Position numbers and translations under genes: made by a program
Shown here: in pieces, positions 41,821 to 49,651 of the stretch
Position numbering within the stretch: the first letter of the stretch is position 1
Layout: every line of letters begins with the position of its first letter
Assembly: GCA_964647585.1 (NCBI GenBank)
Contig: CAZYGG010000001.1
Location: 118,286-182,285, forward strand
Length of the DNA stretch: 64,000 nt
From: CAJINA01 sp964647585
GTDB taxonomy: Bacteria; Desulfobacterota; Desulfobacteria; Desulfobacterales; CAJINA01
Reading direction: 5' to 3'
The notes under the pieces: generated by a model
The model's database searches: none
What the model saw: only the letters and a program-made list of their open reading frames with translations
Told to the model about the DNA's origin: nothing

Positions 41821-43030
41821 TCTTTACTATTTTCGAAAAGACTGCCGACTATGTAACCGCACCAATATGGAACTTGTGCTGCCTCTGACTCCGACTGCTC
41901 TCTGTGACGCCTATTTAAAAGAACCGCAGGACCAGGCAGTTTTCCCCCTGGATCTATATTTATGCAAAGATTGCGGTCACATCCAGATTGACTGTGTCAT
42001 TGATCCTGAATACATCTACCGGGACTATCTTTACGTGACCACCAGTTCTTCCGGATTGGATAATCATTTCCATGAGTATGCCGGGGATGTCGTAAACCTG
42101 TTCAAGCTGAAGCAAGGGAGCCTTGTTGTTGATATCGGCAGTAACGAAGGCGCCCTGCTGAAGCATTTTCAAACAATCGATATGCGGGTCGTCGGCGTTG
42201 AACCAGCAGCCGACATTGCCGAAGCTGCTACCTTATCCGGGATACCAACCTATCCCAGTTTTTTTAATGCCGCGATGGCGGAAACGATTGTGAATGAACA
42301 CGGCCGGGCGGATATGGTAACGATCAACAATTTGTTTGCGAACATTGATGATCTGGGCACCTTTGCACAGGCCCTGACAGGTCTGCTCGCGCCAGAAGGA
42401 ATCCTGGTGATCGAGGCTGCCTACCTGCCGGATATGTTAAACAACATGGTCTTTGATTTCATTTATCATGAGCATCTTTCCTGCTTTTCAATTGCTCCCT
42501 TGAAAAAGTTTTTTAATGCTTATGGATTAAAATTGATTAACCTCCAGCACATCGAGAATAAAGGCGGATCCATGCGATATTATTTTGCGCGAAGATCCTC
42601 CGGGCATATAGAAAGTCCCGCGATCGACACCTTTCTCAAAAAAGAACAGGACGATCAAGTTCATCAGAAAAATGCTTTTGAAAAGTTTGCGGCCCGGATT
42701 GATAACTGCAGGCAAACCCTTCGGGATTGTTTGAGTAAAAAAAGCAACGCCACCATTGTAGGGTATGGTGCTTCAGCCACTTCAACGACGTTAATTTATC
42801 ACTTCGGCTTGCAAGATTACCTGACCTTCTTGGTAGATGACAATCCCGCTAAGATTGGAACCTACAGTCCGGGACTGCATATTCCGGTTAAGGATGCAAG
42901 TGAACTAAATACCCTAAAACCTGATTACATTGTAGTGCTGGCCTGGAGATTCGCAGATCAGATCATAAAAAAGCACCCGCATTTTAAAGGGCGCTTCATT
43001 ATCCCATTACCCGAACTAAAAAGCAGATAA
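41813..43030 (+). CDS. TylC3/NovU-type sugar C-methyltransferase (second copy)
   Basis: The 405-residue protein has zinc ligands CRLC and CKDCGH, a central SAM domain (VVDIGSNEGALLKHF), the canonical catalytic YHEHLSCFS and a C-terminal domain with IVGYGASATSTTLIYHFG and FLVDDNPAKIG. Its catalytic loop is closer to the characterised C3-methyltransferases than that of the first copy. ATG 41813 is chosen because it overlaps the cupin stop (ATGAGTGA); the frame continues upstream only through the cupin gene. It may act on a 4-keto NDP-sugar. Confidence 0.9.
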   Translation: MSDLYYFRKDCRLCNRTNMELVLPLTPTALCDAYLKEPQDQAVFPLDLYLCKDCGHIQIDCVIDPEYIYRDYLYVTTSSSGLDNHFHEYAGDVVNLFKLKQGSLVVDIGSNEGALLKHFQTIDMRVVGVEPAADIAEAATLSGIPTYPSFFNAAMAETIVNEHGRADMVTINNLFANIDDLGTFAQALTGLLAPEGILVIEAAYLPDMLNNMVFDFIYHEHLSCFSIAPLKKFFNAYGLKLINLQHIENKGGSMRYYFARRSSGHIESPAIDTFLKKEQDDQVHQKNAFEKFAARIDNCRQTLRDCLSKKSNATIVGYGASATSTTLIYHFGLQDYLTFLVDDNPAKIGTYSPGLHIPVKDASELNTLKPDYIVVLAWRFADQIIKKHPHFKGRFIIPLPELKSR

Positions 43031-43034
43031 TACA

Positions 43035-43778
43035 ATGATGCAAAAAACAAGTGTCGTCGTTGGGGGTTCAAAAGGTATCGGTTCGGTTATCAGCGAGATT
43101 CTAAACAAAAGAGGTGATCGGACATTTAGTTTATCAAGGAAAAATGACAATGCTTTTCCGCGGCACATTCCGATAGACTTAACGGTTGAAAAAGCGGTTA
43201 TTCAAGCTCTGCAATTACTATCTGAAAAAGTAGCGAAGGTAGATTACCTGGTTTTTTCCCAAAAATTCCGGGGCCCAAATTACAACTGGAAAAGTGAACT
43301 TGATTTGACGCTCCATGCTACAAACCAGATTATAAATCTTATCAGAAACAAACTGTCAACCAGTGCTTCAATTGTCGTTATCGGTTCACCGGCAGGAAAA
43401 TTTGTAATCAATGAACAGCCTGTTGAGTATCATGTAAGCAAAGCTGCCATTGAACAACTGACCCGGTATTACGCAGTGAAGCTCGGTTCAATAGGTGTTC
43501 GGGTAAATTGCCTGCTGCCGGGAACAATCATTAAACCCGCTAATAAAAAATATTATTCCGGTAACTCGGCGAATAGAGACCTGCTGGAAAAAATTATTCC
43601 CCTGCAGAAAATGGGCAATGCCGAAGATGTTGCCGAACTGACAAGTTTTCTGTGTAGCGACAAAGCGTCTTATATAACCGGTCAATCGATTTTCGTTGAT
43701 GGCGGTCTATCCATAGTGGGGCAGGAAACCATCGCAAAGATCGTAAGTGATTCTGCCAATAGCAACCCGGAAAAGTAG
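43035..43778 (+). CDS. Classical short-chain dehydrogenase/reductase
   Basis: The 247-residue protein has the NAD(P) motif GGSKGIG, a catalytic Ser in VIGSPAG, and YHVSK (YxxxK). The C-terminus has ITGQSIFVDGGLS, typical of the FabG-like group. The NNAG motif is replaced by VFSQKF. It probably reduces a keto group in the sugar pathway, after the C-methyltransferases. It is 4 bases from the preceding gene and ends just before the flippase gene. Confidence 0.88.
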   Translation: MMQKTSVVVGGSKGIGSVISEILNKRGDRTFSLSRKNDNAFPRHIPIDLTVEKAVIQALQLLSEKVAKVDYLVFSQKFRGPNYNWKSELDLTLHATNQIINLIRNKLSTSASIVVIGSPAGKFVINEQPVEYHVSKAAIEQLTRYYAVKLGSIGVRVNCLLPGTIIKPANKKYYSGNSANRDLLEKIIPLQKMGNAEDVAELTSFLCSDKASYITGQSIFVDGGLSIVGQETIAKIVSDSANSNPEK

Positions 43779-43797
43779 TACCTACCAAACTTCCCGC

Positions 43798-45315
43798 ATG
43801 GCCCGAAAACATACAAACGTCGCTTCATTGACGACCATATATGCATTTGGAGGTGTCCTCGCACAACTCCTTCCCTTTGCCCTGCTGCCTGTTTATACAG
43901 CCTATCTTTTGCCAATGGACTACGGCGCATTAGCGCTGCTTGCATTGACAGTAAGGTTGATAACACGGGTTGCTTCATCGCCAATAAACCAGGGCCTTAA
44001 TCGTTTTTACTATAAACCCGATTACGCAAAGAAGCGGGAGGAATTATTTTCAGCATTACTTGTAATTTTAGTTCTTAAAACACTTATACTGGCGTTACTT
44101 TACTGGCTTTTATCAAATTGGTTATGCACTCTATTGCTGGGCGAGTCTTCTTGGGTACCCATTGTCAGGCTATATGGATTTACAATTATACTTATTCCTA
44201 TTGAAGATTACATCATTACATTTTTGCGGCTTCGCAAAATGGCCTCTTATTGCGTATTTCTTAATTTTCTAAAAGCCATTGTTTATGCAGCTATTTCTGT
44301 TGGATTACTTGTCCGGTTTAACCTCGGTGTCATGGCGGTAGCATGGGGAGCAATCGCAGGAAGTCTTACATTGATCATTGTGGCGTTACCGGCCATTTTG
44401 CGACACATGACCTGGATCTTCCGACCGGGAATTGCGGCATCCCCTTTAAAATATGGTTATCCATTGATCATTACTGGATACGCCGGATTACTAATGCAGT
44501 CCGGCGACCGTTATATACTGAGAATGTTAGGCAGTTTGAGTGATGTGGGCATATATTCTTTTGGTTATCAGTTCTCGGGAGCTTTCAACAATGTGTATGT
44601 CATGCCTGTCCATAATGCCGCTTCCCCAAAGGCTTTCCAACTAGAAAGCGAACCCGTTAAACAGAGGCAATATCTGCGTTCTGCGGCCACGCTGTATTAT
44701 GCACTGGGATTAATGCTCGTCCTTTTTGCATCACTTTTCGCCAAAGATTTAATAAAAGTTCTTGTTCAGAATTCGGCCTTCTGGCCGGCCTGGGTAATTG
44801 TTCCAATTATCACCTTGTCATACCTGCAGGAAGGCCTGGGTAACTTTTTTGTCTGGGGTATGCGGATGGATCAACAAACATTCAATATCAGTAAAATTGC
44901 CGTTTATTGTGGCTTGTTGAACATCTTTGTAAACATTCTGCTTATCCCTTTCTGGGGAATATTAGGAGCGGCAATTGCCACCCTTGTGGCCTATGTCGTT
45001 TCAAATATGTTGCAGCTCTACAAGTCATCCAAGGCATACTCTTTACATTTTGATATAAAACGAATTCTGACTTTATTATCTTTTGCGATTATTATCTTCG
45101 GAGTCGCCTTATTATTAGCTTCTTCCACATCTTACCTTTTGAATATTGGCATTAAGTTGGGACTATTTTTTTTGTATCCGTATTTACTATACCTTAGACC
45201 CGGATTAGTTTTTGAAACAAATGAACAATATCAAGGTTTTTGTAAGATGCTCCTTAACTATAAAATTTCCAGAATAATTGGTCGTTTTCTATTCAAAAGA
45301 AGTGTAACCATATGA
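43798..45315 (+). CDS. wzx: Polysaccharide flippase (Wzx-like)
   Basis: The 505-residue protein has about twelve to fourteen hydrophobic segments and the MATE/MOP-like layout of Wzx flippases, which move lipid-linked oligosaccharides to the periplasm. Its N-terminal loop has LLPVYTAYLLPMDYGALALL, typical of the family. The frame starts at GTG 43747 inside the preceding gene, but ATG 43798 gives a better start; neither has a clear ribosome site. The region is A+T-rich. The stop overlaps the next gene by 4 bases. Confidence 0.9.
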   Translation: MARKHTNVASLTTIYAFGGVLAQLLPFALLPVYTAYLLPMDYGALALLALTVRLITRVASSPINQGLNRFYYKPDYAKKREELFSALLVILVLKTLILALLYWLLSNWLCTLLLGESSWVPIVRLYGFTIILIPIEDYIITFLRLRKMASYCVFLNFLKAIVYAAISVGLLVRFNLGVMAVAWGAIAGSLTLIIVALPAILRHMTWIFRPGIAASPLKYGYPLIITGYAGLLMQSGDRYILRMLGSLSDVGIYSFGYQFSGAFNNVYVMPVHNAASPKAFQLESEPVKQRQYLRSAATLYYALGLMLVLFASLFAKDLIKVLVQNSAFWPAWVIVPIITLSYLQEGLGNFFVWGMRMDQQTFNISKIAVYCGLLNIFVNILLIPFWGILGAAIATLVAYVVSNMLQLYKSSKAYSLHFDIKRILTLLSFAIIIFGVALLLASSTSYLLNIGIKLGLFFLYPYLLYLRPGLVFETNEQYQGFCKMLLNYKISRIIGRFLFKRSVTI

Positions 45316-46790
45316 CGCACAAAATTCCACCGCCTCTAAATTTATCAATTCGATTCTTTGCATACTTACAATCTGAAAATATACGCTATTGTCACTGGAA
45401 AAGTAATATCCGCCTACCAGAAGCACTTGCCGGGGAGACTGACCTTGATATCCTCATCCATAGCGAGGATAAAGAGCGGTTTGAATCGGCCCTAAAACAT
45501 TTCGATTTTATAACAATGCTTTCGGCACAGGAAAGTTCCCACCCGGGGCTTGAGAATGCCTTAGGGTTAGACTTTGAAACTGGGGAACTCCTTCATCTGC
45601 ATATCCACTACAAGCTTATTCTCGGTGAGATGTATATTAAAAACCATCACTTACCAATAGAATCATTCATATTCCAGAATTGTAAGTATCTATCTGGAGT
45701 TTGTGTACCAATACCGGAAATGGAACTTTTTCTTCTAATTATTCGCGCTCACATGAAACTCACCAATTCGGCCATCTTGAGAAGGATGTTAATTGGAAGA
45801 AAGGTATTATATCCGCCAGATATCTTATCCGAAATAGATTATCTGATTAAGACTTGCCAGCCAGAACGCTTTGAAGAGATTGTTAAAGGTAGTGGGCTTC
45901 CGCTGCCAGCAATATTTATGAAAAAGACGTTTCAACTCTTTGCGCATAAAAACGTAACCCCGACCGATACGATACGTATACGCAGGAAAATTTTTCAAGG
46001 TTTGGCACCCTATCGAATTCTGCCGGCACTATCTTCTAAGTTCCAATTCCTCTATCGTCAATTTAGAAGAAATTCACTAATCAATCTAGTTTGGCCAGGT
46101 AACTTATGCCGCCTTCCTGCTGAAGGCAAAATGATAGCCCTCGTAGGCGCAGATGGTGCCGGGAAAAGTACATTTGCTGAGGACCTTTCAAGATGGTTAT
46201 CTTGGCGATTGAGAACAAACAATATTTATTTTGGAGGGCCCAAATCTGGTCTGTGTCCCATATTAATGTTGTGTGAAAGGATTTTAAATATATTAAATAA
46301 TTTTTTCAAAATAATATTTTTAAAAAGGATTTGTGAGGGTGCCCGACAGTGGTTGGGAGTCTACCGGCTGTTACTGGCGGCCAGAGCCAGGCGACGACTA
46401 TACCGGAAAGCCGTGAAGAAGACAGGTAAAGGTGAGATTGTTGTTTTTGATCGTTACCCCTTACCGGAATTTAAATCACTTAAAATAGGGCTTGATGGAC
46501 CCGAAATTCGCAAAGTATATGGACATCTTGGGGCGCGAGCCGCTGACTTGGAGGAGAATGTTTTTTCCTTCATTGGGCAACCGGACCTGACAATCTTTTT
46601 GAAAGTTTCTCTTCTGGAACTTAGATCCCGCAAGCCGGATGTCCCTTCTTTTGACCAACATAAGCTGACTGTGGAAAGTCTGCAAAAAATTAGAACCCGC
46701 AATGGGCTGGCTATCATTGACGGTAAAAGAGCATATAGCGACGTTCTGTCGGACATAAAAAAATTAGTATGGGCAGAAATGCGCATATAA
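45312..46790 (+). CDS. Nucleotidyltransferase-like/P-loop kinase fusion of unknown role
   Basis: The 492-residue protein has an N-terminal domain (about 10-140) with CHWKSN..LAGETDLDILIHSED, which looks like a polymerase-beta-type nucleotidyltransferase (the DLD acidic pair), and a C-terminal thymidylate-kinase-like P-loop domain (about 270-490; ALVGADGAGKSTFAEDL, FDRYPLPE). I do not know a characterised member of this combination. It overlaps the flippase gene by 4 bases. A smaller P-loop protein follows 13 bases later. They may activate or phosphorylate a substituent of the polysaccharide. Confidence 0.75.
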   Translation: MTHKIPPPLNLSIRFFAYLQSENIRYCHWKSNIRLPEALAGETDLDILIHSEDKERFESALKHFDFITMLSAQESSHPGLENALGLDFETGELLHLHIHYKLILGEMYIKNHHLPIESFIFQNCKYLSGVCVPIPEMELFLLIIRAHMKLTNSAILRRMLIGRKVLYPPDILSEIDYLIKTCQPERFEEIVKGSGLPLPAIFMKKTFQLFAHKNVTPTDTIRIRRKIFQGLAPYRILPALSSKFQFLYRQFRRNSLINLVWPGNLCRLPAEGKMIALVGADGAGKSTFAEDLSRWLSWRLRTNNIYFGGPKSGLCPILMLCERILNILNNFFKIIFLKRICEGARQWLGVYRLLLAARARRRLYRKAVKKTGKGEIVVFDRYPLPEFKSLKIGLDGPEIRKVYGHLGARAADLEENVFSFIGQPDLTIFLKVSLLELRSRKPDVPSFDQHKLTVESLQKIRTRNGLAIIDGKRAYSDVLSDIKKLVWAEMRI

Positions 46791-46803
46791 AAAGCCATTC
46801 GGG

Positions 46804-47595
46804 ATGATAATTGAATTATTAGGAAAACCGGGATCTGGCAAGTCAACTTTGAATCATCTTTTAGAGAATGATTTAAAATCAAATGGCTGTGCGGCGATTG
46901 GTTTTGAAGATGCATTAAAAATGCGTTTTAAAAAGAATAAAGCAATTTCTGCTTTTGTGGATTTTATCTCAATCCGACACCTTCAAACGTTCCATGCCCT
47001 CTGGTCTGGAAAATGTATTCACAAGAAATTCTATAAATCCCAAAATAGTGAACTTGTGAAAAAAGTAGAATATTTACTTGATGAAATTAAATTGAAATGC
47101 CCGGGTGAATTTAAACTACGAAAATCCTGGCTTGAATTTAAAATTCGGCAATACTCGCTTTTCAAAGAAATTACAAATGATGCAAATCTTATTGCGCTTA
47201 GCGATGAAGGCATTGCGAGTAGTATCGGGAATCTGTTTGTTTATAACTCTCAAATTGCAGATATAACCCGAATCAAATCATTTCTTTTAGGCTGGCCTCT
47301 ACCAGACATGCTGATCGCAGTTGAAGCCGAGACAACATGTTGTGTTCATCGTCTGAAGAAAAGGGGGCTTCCCGAATTTCTTAAAAATAAACCTGATGTT
47401 AATATTGTCACAGGCCTGGAAAATCAGGCATTACTAGATAAAATTATTACCGAAGAAGCCCACCACAGAGATATCCCGGTTTTCTACATTGCAAACGAAT
47501 ACAGTTCTGTTGAACGATTCAAAAAATCTCCTAATTTTAAATCCTTAGTAAATAAGATAACGTCATCAGTTTTAGCAGCTGATTGCCAACGATAA
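46804..47595 (+). CDS. P-loop NTPase/kinase-like protein
   Basis: The 263-residue protein begins directly with a Walker A motif (ELLGKPGSGKSTL, about 4-16). ALSDEGIASSIG may be a Walker B-like segment, and LPDMLIAVEAETTCCVHRLKKRG fits the lid of small-molecule kinases. No specific family is recognised. It lies between the fused P-loop protein and a glycosyltransferase, in the most A+T-rich part of the window. Confidence 0.65.
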   Translation: MIIELLGKPGSGKSTLNHLLENDLKSNGCAAIGFEDALKMRFKKNKAISAFVDFISIRHLQTFHALWSGKCIHKKFYKSQNSELVKKVEYLLDEIKLKCPGEFKLRKSWLEFKIRQYSLFKEITNDANLIALSDEGIASSIGNLFVYNSQIADITRIKSFLLGWPLPDMLIAVEAETTCCVHRLKKRGLPEFLKNKPDVNIVTGLENQALLDKIITEEAHHRDIPVFYIANEYSSVERFKKSPNFKSLVNKITSSVLAADCQR

Positions 47596-47687
47596 CCATA
47601 CTAAGCTTTCCACTCTGTCTTCATCTAAAAAACCGTCTCCACATATTTCATTGAGACTATAGAGTTGTAAGAAGGAGGCTATGAATT

Positions 47688-47717
47688 ATGTTCTGCAAAA
47701 AGGACTACTCCGGGTAA
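47688..47717 (+). CDS. Possible 9-codon upstream ORF coupled to the GT2 gene
   Basis: AAGGAGG (47672-47678) lies 9 bases before an ATG that opens a 9-codon frame (MFCKKDYSG). Its stop lies 3 bases before the GT2 ATG at 47721. The GT2 gene itself has only a distant AAAGGA. Ribosomes finishing the short frame could restart on the GT2 gene. The small size makes this tentative. Confidence 0.35.
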   Translation: MFCKKDYSG

Positions 47718-47720
47718 GAA

Positions 47721-48794
47721 ATGACAATTCCAAGTAACACCAAAGAAAACATACAGGGCCCGACTTTGTCAGTGGTAATGACCAACTATAATCATTCTGG
47801 CTATATTTCTATTGCCCTGGATGCAATTTTAAGCCAGTCTTATGCCCCCATCGAAATTATCATTATTGATGATGCATCTACAGATAACAGCTTGGAAATA
47901 CTTGAAAGGTATAACCTAAAATACCCCTTGATAAAGCTTCATCGAAACAAAAAAAACATGGGGATATTGTATAATATAAATAGACTGCTGGAGCTTGCGG
48001 GGGGTGATTATTTTTATAGTGCTGCCGCTGATGATCTTATAAAACCTGATTTTTTTGAAAAATCAATGGATATGCTTTGCCGCAATCCCCAAGCAGGCTT
48101 ATGCTCAACGCTTTCTGATTTAATAGATGAAAATGGCAACCCATATGGTATGGTAACCAAAACCATCTTCACAACAGAGTCTCTATTTGTTTCACCTCAA
48201 TACGCAAAGATTATTCTAAAAAAGTTCGGGAATTGGATACAGGGGAATTCAACCATCTATAATAAAGAAGCACTTGTTAAATCTGGAGGTTTCAATCCTG
48301 AGCTCCACTCTTACTGCGATGGGTTTATAGCCCAAGTCATTGCCCTTAAATATGGTTCTTGTTTTATACCGGTCCCGCTGGCCTCATGGCGTCGAATGGA
48401 GACCGGATATGCTCTCACACAAAGCGCAGATATTAACCTAAAGCATGAAATCATACTTAAAATTTCTAACCTGATGAAAACGCAATACAAAGACATTTTT
48501 CCACAAAGCTACGTTAATACTTGGAAAAAAAATGAACTGGGCTGTATTTTAATAGCAAAATTCAATGAAATTACTCGTGAAGAGAGACGGCTATTTACCC
48601 AAGCATTAACTAAATATGATGATTCCTTTCTCAATGACAGCGTTTTTTTTAAACTAATCGATTTTACCATAACGCTCCAAAAATCACTCATTAAATTGTA
48701 CTTATACTTTCGCCTTGTATCCTTGCGCAAATTCTTGATTAAAAGATATAATTTTATCAAATATCTCTATAAACGACCATCAAGCGAAAAGTGA
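47721..48794 (+). CDS. Glycosyltransferase family 2
   Basis: The 357-residue protein has the GT-A fold: SVVMTNYNHSGYISIALDAI, the UDP-binding EIIIIDDASTDNS, and the metal-binding pair in AAADDLIKPDFF. The C-terminal region (about 260-357) is basic and partly amphipathic, fitting membrane association. It builds a glycosidic bond in the repeat unit; donor and acceptor are unknown. See the short upstream frame for its odd start region. Confidence 0.9.
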   Translation: MTIPSNTKENIQGPTLSVVMTNYNHSGYISIALDAILSQSYAPIEIIIIDDASTDNSLEILERYNLKYPLIKLHRNKKNMGILYNINRLLELAGGDYFYSAAADDLIKPDFFEKSMDMLCRNPQAGLCSTLSDLIDENGNPYGMVTKTIFTTESLFVSPQYAKIILKKFGNWIQGNSTIYNKEALVKSGGFNPELHSYCDGFIAQVIALKYGSCFIPVPLASWRRMETGYALTQSADINLKHEIILKISNLMKTQYKDIFPQSYVNTWKKNELGCILIAKFNEITREERRLFTQALTKYDDSFLNDSVFFKLIDFTITLQKSLIKLYLYFRLVSLRKFLIKRYNFIKYLYKRPSSEK

Positions 48795-48834
48795 TATTTT
48801 GGGGGCCCTGAAGTAATGGCACTTATCAGGAACT

Positions 48835-49578
48835 ATGGATAGAGATTCACAATCCGATCTGATAGAAGCACTAATGAAGATTCGGTCGTTTTTCACGTTC
48901 TATATAGCTAAACAGACGCTATCTCATTTAAAAACAATTCGGGCATATGAACTTAAAGTTGTACTTGATATGCTGCCGCCCGAAGGCCGGCTTCTTGAAA
49001 TAGGTGCAGGTACTGGATGGCAAGCGCAAGCCTTGGAAGCTCGAGGTTATGATGTCAATGCGATCGACCTGACATCGAGTTATTATCGCGAAAATCGTGT
49101 TTGGCCTGTAACTGACTATGATGGCAAAGTTATTCCCTTTGCAAGCAATTCGTTTGATATCATATTCAGTTCCAACGTACTTGAGCACATACCTCACATT
49201 TATAAGTTTCAAAAGGAAATACATAGAGTCCTCAAACCGGATGGATATGTACTGCATGTATTGCCATCGAGTAGTTGGCGTTTGTGGACAAACCTTGTGC
49301 ATCCTTTAAAATACTGGACCATTCCAGATGTGCATGGCGAACTCGCCGGAAATTCATTTACCGAAATTTATTATTTTAGCTGCAAATGGTGGCGTCGACT
49401 GTTTCGTGAGACCGGCTGGATGATTGCAGTTCAGGATTCTAACAGATTGTTTTATACCGGGTGTTCCGTCATGGACTCTCGGTTAAGCATAAGTATGCGA
49501 AGTAAATTAAGCCGAATATTAGGTAGCTCAGGCAACATTTTTGTTTTGAAAAAATCGATTATTCCAAACTCCTGTTGA
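48835..49578 (+). CDS. Class I SAM-dependent methyltransferase
   Basis: The 247-residue protein has LLEIGAGTGWQAQALEARG, the acidic loop in NAIDLTSSYY, and FDIIFSSNVLEHIPH. The C-terminus has positively charged and hydrophobic segments. It may methylate a sugar of the polysaccharide or its lipid carrier. It lies between a GT2 gene and asnB and has a modest AGGA site. Confidence 0.85.
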   Translation: MDRDSQSDLIEALMKIRSFFTFYIAKQTLSHLKTIRAYELKVVLDMLPPEGRLLEIGAGTGWQAQALEARGYDVNAIDLTSSYYRENRVWPVTDYDGKVIPFASNSFDIIFSSNVLEHIPHIYKFQKEIHRVLKPDGYVLHVLPSSSWRLWTNLVHPLKYWTIPDVHGELAGNSFTEIYYFSCKWWRRLFRETGWMIAVQDSNRLFYTGCSVMDSRLSISMRSKLSRILGSSGNIFVLKKSIIPNSC

Positions 49579-49651
49579 TAGAACCAACTTCAGAGATTTC
49601 TAAGGCAAAAAAAACTATAGCAATGGACAGCAAAAGCAAAGGGCGCGTTCA

